NCBI GenBank assembly: GCA_965246765.1
Contig: CBDFFJ010000005.1
Span: forward strand, 124,001 to 188,000
Reading direction: 5' to 3'
Source of the DNA: UBA1952 sp965246765
GTDB taxonomy: Bacteria; Bacteroidota; Bacteroidia; Chitinophagales; Chitinophagaceae
DNA length: 64,000 bases
Each line of letters opens with the position of its first letter. Position 1 is the stretch's first letter. Of the stretch, positions 36,158-44,552 are shown piece after piece. Position numbers and translations under genes: made by a program. The notes under the pieces were generated by a model that worked only from the letters and a program-made list of their open reading frames with translations, had not been told where the DNA came from and searched no databases.

Positions 36158-37276
36158 TCAGGCAACCGCCGCCAGATACATCTGCTGGTACCTTCCCACC
36201 AGCGCATCCCAGGCAAAAGCCTCCCGGATCATTTTCAGGGACGCGGCCTGCAGCCGGGACGCATGGTTCATCATCACGATCTCGCGATACAGCTTCTTCA
36301 TTCCTTCCGCCACCTCGGCGGTGGAGGCTTCGGGCAGCACTACGCCGGCCCCATAGTCGCGGACGCACTGCCCCGCGTTGGTACCTTCGGTGACCAGCAG
36401 CGGAATGCCAAGCGCGGCGGCTTCCAGCAGTGAAGCGGGTAAGCCTTCGTAGCGGCTGGTATGCGCGAATACGTCGCACTGGCGCAGGAGCTTCAGCTTT
36501 TCCTCGCCGTATCGGGCTCCGTGCCACACGACCGCTTGCTCAAGACCCTGCTCCGCGACAATCTGTTCAAGCACCGCCTTGTCGCCGCCGTCGCCGATCA
36601 TCCAGAGCTTGCTTTCCGGGTAAGACTTGTGAAAACGCTGAAAACCGGTAATGAGCAGGTCCAGGCCTTTTTTATCTTTGACCAGCCGTCCGCAGTAACC
36701 GATTATAAACTGCTCGGTCTTGGCTATCGGCCGGCCGTCGCTCAATGCGTCAAATCCGTAAGGAATCTGGATTGATTTGGCGCTGTGATACCAGTCCTGC
36801 AGTCCTTCGCGCTCGGTGTCGCCCAGCAGGTGTATAGCTGCCGCGCCCTGCAGCAGCGGACGCTCAAAAAGGCGGAAGTAAGCATGCTTCACCAGGCCGT
36901 TCTTCCTCATGGCCGGCTCGCTGTAGCTGCCGTGCGGCGTTACTACGTATGGAATGTCCAGGTCTTTCATAAGCCCGGCCGCCGTATGCATTACCGGCAG
37001 GAACGCGCCATGAATATGGAAGACCGTCTGCCGCCCCTGGCGGCTGATGGCGCGCGCTAAGTCCTGCGGCAGATTAAAGGGGTTGCGCCGCTTCTTAAAC
37101 AATGAGGTATCGTATGTGCGCGCCGGATAGTCGTGAATCGGCATAGCCGTTATTCCCCAGACGCTCACCGTGAAGCCTGCCGCTTGCTGTTTAGTAGCCA
37201 GCTCGTGTACCACCTTGTTAACCCCGTTCATTCGCAGAGGGTTCGCTTTTCCTAAGATGAGGTGGATGATTTCCAT
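36158..37276 (-). CDS. Glycosyltransferase family 4 protein
   Basis: 372 residues from ATG 37276; an apparent longer frame up to 37858 is antisense to the flippase gene. The N-terminus MEIIHLILGKANPLRMNGVNKVVHELA and the block YVVTPHGSYSEPAMRKNG belong to the acceptor half. IIGYCGRLVKDKKGLDLLI and HTSRYEGLPASLLEAAALGIPLLVTEGTN form the GT4 donor site. It overlaps the flippase gene end by 25 bp, so expression is coupled. Confidence 0.9.
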   Translation of the reverse strand: MEIIHLILGKANPLRMNGVNKVVHELATKQQAAGFTVSVWGITAMPIHDYPARTYDTSLFKKRRNPFNLPQDLARAISRQGRQTVFHIHGAFLPVMHTAAGLMKDLDIPYVVTPHGSYSEPAMRKNGLVKHAYFRLFERPLLQGAAAIHLLGDTEREGLQDWYHSAKSIQIPYGFDALSDGRPIAKTEQFIIGYCGRLVKDKKGLDLLITGFQRFHKSYPESKLWMIGDGGDKAVLEQIVAEQGLEQAVVWHGARYGEEKLKLLRQCDVFAHTSRYEGLPASLLEAAALGIPLLVTEGTNAGQCVRDYGAGVVLPEASTAEVAEGMKKLYREIVMMNHASRLQAASLKMIREAFAWDALVGRYQQMYLAAVA

Positions 37277-38499
37277 AAAATGGTGTGGTGTTTTTGCAGT
37301 GTGAACAGCCAGTAGCTGATGAGGATGATTTGCGAAGCAACCAGCCCGGTCATTACACCCCAAACGCCCAGACTGCGGATAAGCGACCAGGCAGTGGCGA
37401 CGGCGAAAGCTGCGCTGATGGCATAGCCGTTGAAATAGGCCCGGTTGAGCCGGAATATCCGGAGCGCAATGCGTATCGGATAGGCAACAGTTACAAAGAG
37501 ATAAGTCAGTGAGAGCCCGGAGAGAATGGTGAATGCAGCCTCCAGCTCGCCCTTGCCCAAAAGCCGCAGCATGGGTTTCCCCGCGCCTGTGATAAGCAGC
37601 AGCAGCGGCAGCATCAACAGCAGCATCTTTCGCATAAGCGCCTTCAGGTAAGCAGCGGCAAGGGCAGGATCGTGAGCTATGCCGGCTGCTTTGGGCAGCG
37701 AGTAGCTTTCTATAGCCTGCATGAGCACGTGCAGCAGGCCAAAGAGGTATTGGCCAAGCCTGAGCGCGCCCAAAGCTGCAAGCCCGAGCCACCAGCCGGC
37801 AGCTATCATGTACAGGTTGCCGGAGCACCACTGAAGAAACGCCGACAGTAGCATCCAACTCCCCTGTCCTTTGTGTTTCTGGTATGCGGCAGCGAGTAAG
37901 GTGGCAGATACGGCAAGCTTACCGGTGCTTATTTGTCCAAGCAGCAGGGCCGGCACGTAGCTGAGCGCGCAGACCCATAGTGCCGACGTAAGCCGGAGCT
38001 CGTCGCAGATCAGTAGCAGGCCCATTCCGGCAAGCTGTAGTCCATTATTGACCAGGTCAACGAGAAGAGTGGCCCCTGCCCTGCCCCGGGTCAGCAAACT
38101 CTTCCGGTAAAAGTCCTGCTGAAGAAAAAAAACCACGTTCAGCACAACGGCAACCCGGTCGCCGGCGCTGAATACCGGTTGCGGAATGGCGCAATAGATA
38201 GCCCCAACCATAAGCAGAGCCGCTATCTGCGCCGCCTGCATGCTCGTAACGCCTGTGTCGTAAGCCGGGCGCTCACCGGCAGGCATGCCCGGAAAAAGCA
38301 CCTGGTAAACACCGGTGATGCCCGCCTGCTGCAGCGACAGCAGAAATATCTGCGCGATCACTACTACCGAGAAATAGCCGTAGCCGGCCAGGCCCAGCTT
38401 CCCGGCAAGCAGGAGCTGGGTAAGCAGCGAGCAGCCGCTGACTACCGCCTGGTCGGCGAGTATCCGGCTTTTTTCTCCCTGCAGCAGCCGGCGAATCAT
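37252..38499 (-). CDS. Polysaccharide flippase-like membrane protein (Wzx/MATE-like)
   Basis: 415 residues with about twelve membrane helices, a hydrophobic pattern of the Wzx/MVF type (SVVVIAQIFLLSLQQAGITGVYQVLF; YLFGLLHVLMQAIESYSLPKAAG). No signal or enzyme motif is present. It starts within the stop codon of the Wzc-like gene (ATGA overlap). Position between co-polymerase and glycosyltransferases fits a flippase moving lipid-linked repeat units across the inner membrane. Family assignment is by topology and context. Confidence 0.8.
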   Translation of the reverse strand: MIRRLLQGEKSRILADQAVVSGCSLLTQLLLAGKLGLAGYGYFSVVVIAQIFLLSLQQAGITGVYQVLFPGMPAGERPAYDTGVTSMQAAQIAALLMVGAIYCAIPQPVFSAGDRVAVVLNVVFFLQQDFYRKSLLTRGRAGATLLVDLVNNGLQLAGMGLLLICDELRLTSALWVCALSYVPALLLGQISTGKLAVSATLLAAAYQKHKGQGSWMLLSAFLQWCSGNLYMIAAGWWLGLAALGALRLGQYLFGLLHVLMQAIESYSLPKAAGIAHDPALAAAYLKALMRKMLLLMLPLLLLITGAGKPMLRLLGKGELEAAFTILSGLSLTYLFVTVAYPIRIALRIFRLNRAYFNGYAISAAFAVATAWSLIRSLGVWGVMTGLVASQIILISYWLFTLQKHHTILWKSSTSS

Positions 38500-40658
38500 G
38501 CGTTGCCGGTATGAGCAAAGCGCTTGCGCACCTGGGTGAACATATTGGGCGCATAGCCTTCCCGGTTCAGGACGAATTCCATCCCCTGGATGGCAGCCGA
38601 TTCCTTCAAGGCGTCAGCCTCCACCAGATCCTTTTGCCGCGTGCAGTAGCCGTCCAGCACCATAAGGTTCATGGACGCCTCAGACATTGCGATGAGCGCG
38701 CCCGGCTCTTGCCGGATGGCGCTGTTCTGAATAACAATAAGGTCGTAATACGCTTTCCATTTGCCGCTGATCGCTTTCCATTGCGATGGCAATCCCCAGC
38801 GACCGGGCAGATCGTCGGCATAAAGAAGGGAGCAGCCTTTAATCACCGGCAAATCGCGATTGTCCATGGACACAAGCAGCACGCGCTTGCCGACACTGGC
38901 CGCGGCTTCCGCGATATGCGTGGCTACAAACGCCTTCCCTTCCCCGGCATTCATAGATGTGACTACGATCTGGCCGCCCTGCGGCAGCAGCTCTTTCAGC
39001 TCCATTTCCAATATCCAGCGACGGAAGAACTTTCTGCGTTCAACGCCCGTTTTCAGGATCGGAATGCAGGCCGCTACCCGGGTGTCGGAATTACGGTAGA
39101 TGGTATTCGTATCCGTAATGCGCGCCTGTATAGCCTGGAGTCCGTAAACACTGAGCAAACCGAAAACAAGCCCGAGAAAGCCGCCGAACACGATCAGCAG
39201 CTTGCGGTTTGGCGACACAGGCTTGCGCGGGAGCTCGCCGCTGGAGATGATGCGGTGAAAAGACGTGGTTGCAGCCCTTGCTATCTCCGCCTCGGTCTGT
39301 TTCTGCTGCAGAAAGCGGACGATCTGCTCGTTGAGCCCGAAGTTGCGTTCCAGGATATTCATGTTGCGCTCCTTGCCCGGCAGGCCGTTGAAGGACGCTT
39401 CCGCCTCAGAGATATCCGCGCTCAGCTCCCGTTTTTTGGTGCGCAGGTCCTTTTCCGTATTGGAAACCTCCTCGCGCAGGTAGTCTGCAAGGTCTTTGAT
39501 GTTGTGATCCAGCGCTATCACCTGCTCATTTTCGGGCGTAAGACGGGTCAGGAGCTGGCGCCGGTCTGCCTGCAGGTTCTTCATCTTCTTTACCAGCTCG
39601 GTGCTCAGGAGATCGGTGAAGGCCTCATAATTCGGCGCAAGGCCTTCGGGCGCGTCTTTGCCGGCTTCCATGTACCGGTTGAGCTGGCTGGCCGCCTGCA
39701 GGCTCATCTCCACATTGGTGAGCTGCTTTTTCATGTCAGCCACTTTTCGCAAATCGGTCTCTGTCTCCTGCCGGATATTGATGATGTTGTGCGCATCGCG
39801 GTAGCGCTGCATGGAGTCTTCGCTGTGCGTCAGGCGCTGGTCGTACTCAGATAGCTGCCGCTCCAGGAAACTGTATGTTGTGTCAGCAGCCTTTGACTTT
39901 TCCTGCACATAGTCAAGGATGTAAGTTTGCGCCACGCTGTTTACAATGTCGGCGCACCTGGCCGGCACAGCGCATTTGTAAGAAATGCGCAGTACAGGTA
40001 CTTCTTTGTCCACAGACATTACGTCCAGGTCGGCGGCCACACTTTTTACAAGCTCTTCCCGGTTGCGCACAACGAACTCATACCTGTCGTTGACGGGTAT
40101 GTAAGGCTTAGATTGCAGCAGCGCGCTGTTGAGCGAGAAGAGCACGGCATTGCCGCCGCCCAGCCTGAGGGTATCGCCCAGCCGGCCGCTTACCGTCTCG
40201 CCCGAAGGCGTAGTCAGGCGCAGGCTATGCTCTTTACCCGAAACCTCCAGGCGAAACAGGGCATCTTCCCACTTACGGTCCGTAAAGCTGACGCAGATGC
40301 GCAGGGGCGACTGGTCGTAGAGCTCGGTCATATGCAGCGCGCCTTTGCGGTAAATTGCGGTGCGTATATCCAGCCTGGCGAGTGCTTTTTCCACCAGGGT
40401 CTGAGACTTTAGCAGCTCCACTTCCGCAGCCAGCTTTGGCTCGGAGGCAAACACGTCAAAGTCGCGGTAAAGATTGGAATTGAGAATGCCCTGCTTGGTT
40501 TCCGCCAGCTTGATCTTAGCGGTGCTCTCATAAATGGGCGTCGCATAGCGCAGGTAGAAATTCACCAGGCCCACCATGCCGGCCATCATAAGCATAATGA
40601 CCGGAAGGCCCCTAAGGGCCGGCCTGAGCATACGCAGGGTTTTGTTTTGCTCCTTCAT
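38496..40658 (-). CDS. Wzc/GumC-like polysaccharide co-polymerase with degenerate kinase domain
   Basis: 720 residues. Membrane helix 1 is near residue 20. A Wzz-type periplasmic part with long coiled coils (about 250-470) follows, then the Pro-rich segment LPRKPVSPNRK and helix 2 near 485-505. The C-terminal domain is related to bacterial tyrosine kinases, but the key sites are altered. Walker A reads NAGEGKAF (Ser/Thr after Lys replaced by Ala). The A' motif reads VLLVSMDNRDLP. Walker B ends VIQNS where IDTPP is usual. No tyrosine cluster ends the protein. It should set chain length as a scaffold, probably without kinase activity. Confidence 0.88.
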   Translation of the reverse strand: MKEQNKTLRMLRPALRGLPVIMLMMAGMVGLVNFYLRYATPIYESTAKIKLAETKQGILNSNLYRDFDVFASEPKLAAEVELLKSQTLVEKALARLDIRTAIYRKGALHMTELYDQSPLRICVSFTDRKWEDALFRLEVSGKEHSLRLTTPSGETVSGRLGDTLRLGGGNAVLFSLNSALLQSKPYIPVNDRYEFVVRNREELVKSVAADLDVMSVDKEVPVLRISYKCAVPARCADIVNSVAQTYILDYVQEKSKAADTTYSFLERQLSEYDQRLTHSEDSMQRYRDAHNIINIRQETETDLRKVADMKKQLTNVEMSLQAASQLNRYMEAGKDAPEGLAPNYEAFTDLLSTELVKKMKNLQADRRQLLTRLTPENEQVIALDHNIKDLADYLREEVSNTEKDLRTKKRELSADISEAEASFNGLPGKERNMNILERNFGLNEQIVRFLQQKQTEAEIARAATTSFHRIISSGELPRKPVSPNRKLLIVFGGFLGLVFGLLSVYGLQAIQARITDTNTIYRNSDTRVAACIPILKTGVERRKFFRRWILEMELKELLPQGGQIVVTSMNAGEGKAFVATHIAEAAASVGKRVLLVSMDNRDLPVIKGCSLLYADDLPGRWGLPSQWKAISGKWKAYYDLIVIQNSAIRQEPGALIAMSEASMNLMVLDGYCTRQKDLVEADALKESAAIQGMEFVLNREGYAPNMFTQVRKRFAHTGNA

Positions 40659-40666
40659 GGCGGCGT

Positions 40667-41410
40667 CTATTTAAGCAGGCTGCTGAGCAGCACTATGGCG
40701 GTTACCGTTGTCGCTATCGGAACCAGCGTGGCGCCCGCGCGCTTCTCAAAGCCCTTGCCCGACCGGGCCGGCACATAAATGATATCTCCGGGCTGCAGCT
40801 GGACATTCTGGGTGAAGTAGCTGTCGGAGCGCGTGAGATCTACTGCGATCATCCTTGGCGCCCCCGCGGCGTCTTTGCGCACCACTCTTACCTTCTTTTT
40901 GTTGGCGTAAGTGTCAAAATCGCCGGCTCTGGCTATCACGTCCAGCAGGTAATTGTTGTCGCGCTCCAGTGTGTACTTGCCGGGCGACCGCAGCTCCCCC
41001 AAAACAGTCACTTCCTTGTTGAGCACCTTCAGATCTATAATCGGGTTCACAATCCATTTCTTATACTGCTCACGCAGCGCCGCTTCGGCTTCCGTCACGG
41101 TTTTGCCGGCAACACTTACGGCGCCCAGCTTCGGGAGGGTTATCGCACCCGCCGCATCCACAATCAGCCATTTGCCGTACACCTCGTTGGAATTGTAGAT
41201 GCCATAGACCGAGCCGACGCTCATGTCTTCATGATCCCAGATGCTGAGATTGATCTTATCGTCTTTCCGGATGACGTACTGGTAATCCGGCCTGGCGGCA
41301 AATGCGGCCGTATCGCCGGCTATGGCCGACTTGCGGAACAGGTTCTGCGTGCTGCAAGAGCACAGCAGCACGCTGCCCAGCAATACCGGAAAGAGCTGTC
41401 TGAGATTCAT
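40667..41410 (-). CDS. Polysaccharide export outer-membrane lipoprotein (Wza-like)
   Basis: 247 residues. The signal sequence ends at a lipobox (LLCSC), predicting a lipoprotein. The export domain YVIRKDDKINLSIWDHEDMSVGSVYGI and TEAEAALREQYKKWIVNPIIDLKVLN is followed by an SLBB domain (VTVLGELRSPGKYTLERDNNYLLDVIARAGD) and a C-terminal membrane helix. It should form the outer-membrane exit channel for the exopolysaccharide. It lies 9 bp after the receiver-domain gene and 8 bp before the Wzc-like gene. Confidence 0.93.
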   Translation of the reverse strand: MNLRQLFPVLLGSVLLCSCSTQNLFRKSAIAGDTAAFAARPDYQYVIRKDDKINLSIWDHEDMSVGSVYGIYNSNEVYGKWLIVDAAGAITLPKLGAVSVAGKTVTEAEAALREQYKKWIVNPIIDLKVLNKEVTVLGELRSPGKYTLERDNNYLLDVIARAGDFDTYANKKKVRVVRKDAAGAPRMIAVDLTRSDSYFTQNVQLQPGDIIYVPARSGKGFEKRAGATLVPIATTVTAIVLLSSLLK

Positions 41411-41419
41411 GGCGGGAGC

Positions 41420-41863
41420 TCAGACGGAAAGAATGGACATGATCTTCTGCGGGATGCTCTTAGGCCGGCCGCGCTTTACGATGTTCATAACGTGCAACAT
41501 CTTGTGCAGCACGGTTGCCACCTGCTCGTTTTCAGTATCGCCCTTAATGATGTAGTCAAAGGCGCCATACTTCATGGCGTTGATGGCTACCTGCAGATCT
41601 GTTTGCCCGCTGATCATTACCAGATAGACGTCCGGATTGAAGCGCCTGATCTTTTTAAGCACATCCAGGCCATTAAGCGGCTCCATGCAGTAGTCAATCA
41701 GTACGAGGTCGGGCGTTTCCACCAGGTTGTTGATGCAGTCCTGCCCGTTGTCAAACATGCGGAGCTTCTCACAGCCCAGGCGTGTCAGGTATTGCTGGTA
41801 GGCTTTCCGGGCCAGCTGGTTGTCGTCAACGATGAAGATGTTGAGGTCTTTAATGCGCTTCAT
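41420..41863 (-). CDS. Single-domain response regulator leading the polysaccharide operon
   Basis: 147 residues from ATG 41863, the ATG just before the receiver domain; the frame stays open upstream to 42064. The receiver core has IFIVDDNQLARKAYQQYL, the phospho-acceptor in LVLIDYCMEPLNGLDVL, and FDYIIKGDTENEQ, where the conserved Lys stands in IIKGD. A short basic tail (VKRGRPKSIPQKIMS) follows, with no DNA-binding domain. It is transcribed from a probable sigma-54 promoter 32 nt upstream and may report phosphorelay state to the export machinery or another regulator. Confidence 0.88.
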   Translation of the reverse strand: MKRIKDLNIFIVDDNQLARKAYQQYLTRLGCEKLRMFDNGQDCINNLVETPDLVLIDYCMEPLNGLDVLKKIRRFNPDVYLVMISGQTDLQVAINAMKYGAFDYIIKGDTENEQVATVLHKMLHVMNIVKRGRPKSIPQKIMSILSV

Positions 41864-41905
41864 TATAAATGGCTCGTGGGGTGTGTGGTTTCTGGCAGCA
41901 CGCAT

Positions 41906-41921
41906 TGCCATCTGCGTGCCA
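41906..41921 (-). promoter_or_regulatory. Sigma-54 (-24/-12) promoter of the polysaccharide operon
   Basis: On the minus strand TGGCACGCAGATGGCA has the GG-N10-GC spacing and differs from TGGCACG-N4-TTGCA at one base. Transcription would start near 41895, leaving a 32-nt leader before the receiver gene. The divergent neighbour encodes a sigma-54 activator. Confidence 0.65.
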
Positions 41922-41971
41922 ATCTCCGGAGCCTTGACCAGTAGTATGATTAAACATTTAATAATCATCAA

Positions 41972-42014
41972 AACCCTCCATTTAGCGGAGCTTTTTTCCA
42001 GAATATGGAGGGTT
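41972..42014. promoter_or_regulatory. Inverted repeat, likely upstream activator site for the sigma-54 regulator
   Basis: AACCCTCCAT (41972-41981) and ATGGAGGGTT (42005-42014) are perfect complements separated by 23 bp. The centre is about 98 bp upstream of the predicted sigma-54 start and about 115 bp before the activator gene, the usual place for an enhancer-binding protein site. Confidence 0.6.
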
Positions 42015-42109
42015 AAACTGATGTTATACGGGCACGTACAGGGTGCCGCCCGTCCTTTTATCATTTTCTTGCACGCTCATCCTGAAATGTCTATAGGGCA
42101 AAACTTTAC

Positions 42110-43465
42110 ATGGGCGCTTACAGAATTTTTATTGTAGAAGACGATCCCTGGTACGGGGAGATCCTGGAGTATCACCTGTCCATGAATGAGGACTACGAGC
42201 TGCACCGCTTCACCTGTCTGAAGGACTGCTTTGCCGGACTGGGCCGCAAGCCCGACCTGGTGACCCTTGATTACTCCCTGCCCGACGGCACCGGCGCCGA
42301 AGCCCTGAAGCGCCTGCGCGAGGCGCTACCGGATATTCCCATCGTCATCATATCCGCGCAGCGCGATGTGGCCGTGGCAGTAGAGCTGCTGAAGCAGGGC
42401 GCTACCGACTACTTTGTAAAAGACGACACCACCAAAGACCTGCTGTGGAATGCCGTAGCCCGCCTGCGGAAGGCGCCCGCTGTGAAGGGAGAGGCGCTGC
42501 ATGTGCGGGAGAGCGCTGGCGGCGAGGCGCCGGACTTCAGCGAAGCCGTGCGCGGGGGAAGCCAGGCCATGCAGCGGGTTTTTAACCTCATGCAGAAAGC
42601 ATCGCGCACCAGCATTAATGTATCGGTGACCGGGGAAACCGGCACCGGCAAGGAGATTGTTGCCAATGCGATACATGCCTACAGTGAGCGCCGGTCGCGC
42701 CCCATGGTAGTGGTAAACATGGCGGCCATACCCAAAGAATTGATTGAGAGCGAGCTCTTCGGCCACGAGAAAGGCGCATTCACAGGCGCTACGGCGCGGC
42801 GCATAGGCCGCTTTGAGGAAGCCAACCGCGGCACCCTGTTCCTGGACGAGATCGCCGAGCTGGACCTCAGCGTGCAGAGCAAGCTGCTGCGTGTGCTGCA
42901 GGAGCGGGAGCTGGTGCGCGTAGGCGGCAGCGAAAAAATCCCCCTGGACGTGCGCCTGATTGTTGCCACACATAAAAATCTGCAGGAAGAGGTGCGCAAA
43001 GGCGCATTCCGCGAAGACCTTTATTACCGCACCATCGGCCTGCCTATAGACCTCCCACCCCTGCGGGAGCGTGGCCGGGATACAGAGCTCCTCGCGCAGC
43101 ATTTCCTTCATGATTTTGTGAGGATCAACAGAATGCCGGCGCTGACGCTTGCCCCCGAAAGCCTGGATAAGCTCAGCCGCTATCATTACCCCGGCAACGT
43201 GCGGGAGCTGAAAGCCATTGTAGAGCTCGCCGCCGTGATGTGCGAAGGCGACACCATCCGGCCCTCCGACATCCGCCTGCCCGCGGAAGGAGCGCATGAG
43301 CTGCCTGCGCAGCATGGAAAGACGCTGAAGGAATACACGGCTGACATCATCCATTATTACCTGCGGCAGTACGACAATAACGTGCAGGCCGTGGCCGACA
43401 AGCTGGACATCGGCAAGAGCACTATCTATAAAATGATACAGAATAAAGAGCTGGTATTGGCTTAA
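42110..43465 (+). CDS. Sigma-54-dependent response regulator (NtrC family)
   Basis: 451 residues. The receiver domain (1-120) has acids E10, D11, D12 and phospho-acceptor D54. The AAA+ activator domain (about 145-375) has Walker A GETGTGKE at 175-182, the sigma-54 contact loop GAFTGA at 222-227, Walker B TLFLDEIAEL and an arginine-finger region. A Fis-type HTH closes the protein (NNVQAVADKLDIGKSTIYKMIQN). It is divergent from the polysaccharide operon, which has a -24/-12 promoter and an inverted repeat in the shared region. It is therefore the likely activator of that operon, and perhaps of itself. Confidence 0.95.
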   Translation: MGAYRIFIVEDDPWYGEILEYHLSMNEDYELHRFTCLKDCFAGLGRKPDLVTLDYSLPDGTGAEALKRLREALPDIPIVIISAQRDVAVAVELLKQGATDYFVKDDTTKDLLWNAVARLRKAPAVKGEALHVRESAGGEAPDFSEAVRGGSQAMQRVFNLMQKASRTSINVSVTGETGTGKEIVANAIHAYSERRSRPMVVVNMAAIPKELIESELFGHEKGAFTGATARRIGRFEEANRGTLFLDEIAELDLSVQSKLLRVLQERELVRVGGSEKIPLDVRLIVATHKNLQEEVRKGAFREDLYYRTIGLPIDLPPLRERGRDTELLAQHFLHDFVRINRMPALTLAPESLDKLSRYHYPGNVRELKAIVELAAVMCEGDTIRPSDIRLPAEGAHELPAQHGKTLKEYTADIIHYYLRQYDNNVQAVADKLDIGKSTIYKMIQNKELVLA

Positions 43466-43496
43466 AACTTCTGAACCCCAAAAGCCAGGCCCATTC

Positions 43497-44288
43497 ATGA
43501 TCCCGCCACGCGCATCAGAGCTTTCCGGCACTCCCGCAATGCCGGATTACGGCAGGCTGCTGCGCGGGGGCATCGTGCTCGTTGCCGACGACTGCCCGGT
43601 AAGCCGCCTGGTTGCCGTCGCTGGCCTTACGCGTTGGGGCGCAGTCGTGCGGGAAGCGGTGGATGGCCGCGGCGCCTTAGCCCTGGCCGCCGCCTGCCCT
43701 TTTGACTTTATGCTCCTGGATGTACAGATGCCCCTGATGGACGGGCTCACCGCGACAAGGGCCATCAGGTCGGCAGGCTTTGAAGGCGGCATATTCGCGC
43801 TCAGTGCCGGCGGACGGCCTCAGGAAGGCGCGGCCTGCCTTGCAGCCGGCATGGATGGGGTGCTGCTGAAGCCATTCTCGCTGGCTAAGCTATGCGGGCT
43901 GCTTTCCGGTCACGATGACCAGTCTGCCTCTATACCGGAACCTGCCGATACGCTCATCAGCATGCCCCTGCTACAGGAAATCTGCGGCGGCGACGAAGCT
44001 TTTGCGCGGCGCATGCTGGGCATTGTAGCAAGGGAGCTTCCTAAGGCCATAACCGGGCTGAAGGAGGCTTTTGTAGCCGCCGATGCCATCCGTATGGCGC
44101 AGATAGCTCACCGGGTGCGGCCCTGCATAGCCGGCCTGCGCCTGGCCGGCCTGCACGAGACTGCCCTGCGCATAGAAGCAATGGCGGAAGGCGGCAGAAC
44201 CGATGCGGCGCTCTACCAGCTCATTACTATATTGAGCACGGGCGTTGATGTGGTAATGAGCGCCATCAGCGCACTGCAGGCGGCTTAG
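43497..44288 (+). CDS. Receiver plus Hpt phosphotransfer protein
   Basis: 263 residues. The receiver domain (about 22-140) has acids D31, D32 and phospho-acceptor D75 in FMLLDVQMPLMDGL, with K125 in LLKPF. The Hpt domain (about 155-260) has H205 in AQIAHRVRPCIAGLRLAGL, where HxxKG is usual, so the residues after His differ. It begins 31 bp after the sigma-54 regulator gene and is probably co-transcribed. It may feed phosphate to that regulator or to the receiver at 41420. The partner kinase is not in the window. Confidence 0.88.
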   Translation: MIPPRASELSGTPAMPDYGRLLRGGIVLVADDCPVSRLVAVAGLTRWGAVVREAVDGRGALALAAACPFDFMLLDVQMPLMDGLTATRAIRSAGFEGGIFALSAGGRPQEGAACLAAGMDGVLLKPFSLAKLCGLLSGHDDQSASIPEPADTLISMPLLQEICGGDEAFARRMLGIVARELPKAITGLKEAFVAADAIRMAQIAHRVRPCIAGLRLAGLHETALRIEAMAEGGRTDAALYQLITILSTGVDVVMSAISALQAA

Positions 44289-44380
44289 CATTTGCTGGAT
44301 TTCAACGCCCCTCACGCCTTAAAGTCTTTTGTCGCACCTCGTAGCGGTAGTACCTGAGCTTGAGCGTTCACCGCGACTTT

Positions 44381-44454
44381 GTCATTTCCGCAGTGAATCT
44401 TTAAGCATGCTGTAGTATAAAATACTGCGAGCAAAGATTCCCTGCGGGAATGAC
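44381..44454. repeat. REP-like imperfect palindrome
   Basis: The outer arms GTCATTTCCGCAGTGAATCT and AGATTCCCTGCGGGAATGAC pair with few mismatches, and the inner part can also pair (GTAGTAT/ATACTGC). The 74-bp unit sits between genes and resembles dispersed palindromic repeats. Other copies were not found in the window. Confidence 0.55.
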
Positions 44455-44502
44455 AAATGATAAGGCGAGCACCTTCAATTTGAGGAACTACGAGCAATTG
44501 AA

Positions 44503-44530
44503 AAAGGCCCGCAGTGCATACGGGCCCTTT
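44503..44530 (-). terminator. Intrinsic terminator of the frameshifted T9SS cargo gene
   Basis: On the minus strand GGCCCG (44526-44521 side) pairs with CGGGCC (44511-44506) around a 9-nt loop, followed by TTTTT. It lies 23 bp after the reconstructed stop of the minus-strand gene. Confidence 0.7.
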
Positions 44531-44552
44531 CTTTCAGCGAATTGTACCGCCC

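Noticed and set aside
35184..36356. 390-codon plus-strand ORF opposite the polymerase and glycosyltransferase genes
   Set aside because: It crosses two real genes in antisense and has low-complexity His/Arg-rich composition without motifs.
36141..36527. N-terminal extension of the polymerase reading frame
   Set aside because: It is antisense to the glycosyltransferase gene and Arg/Gly-rich; ATG 36140 gives the expected membrane protein start.
37277..37858. N-terminal extension of the glycosyltransferase reading frame
   Set aside because: Antisense or alternate frame of the flippase gene; the GT4 fold starts at ATG 37276.
38511..39854. 447-codon plus-strand ORF opposite the Wzc-like gene
   Set aside because: It is antisense to a clear Wzc/Wzz protein in a contiguous operon and shows no domain; long antisense frames arise here from GC-rich codon use.
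42326..43531. 401-codon minus-strand ORF opposite the sigma-54 activator
   Set aside because: Shadow frame of an unmistakable NtrC-family gene.
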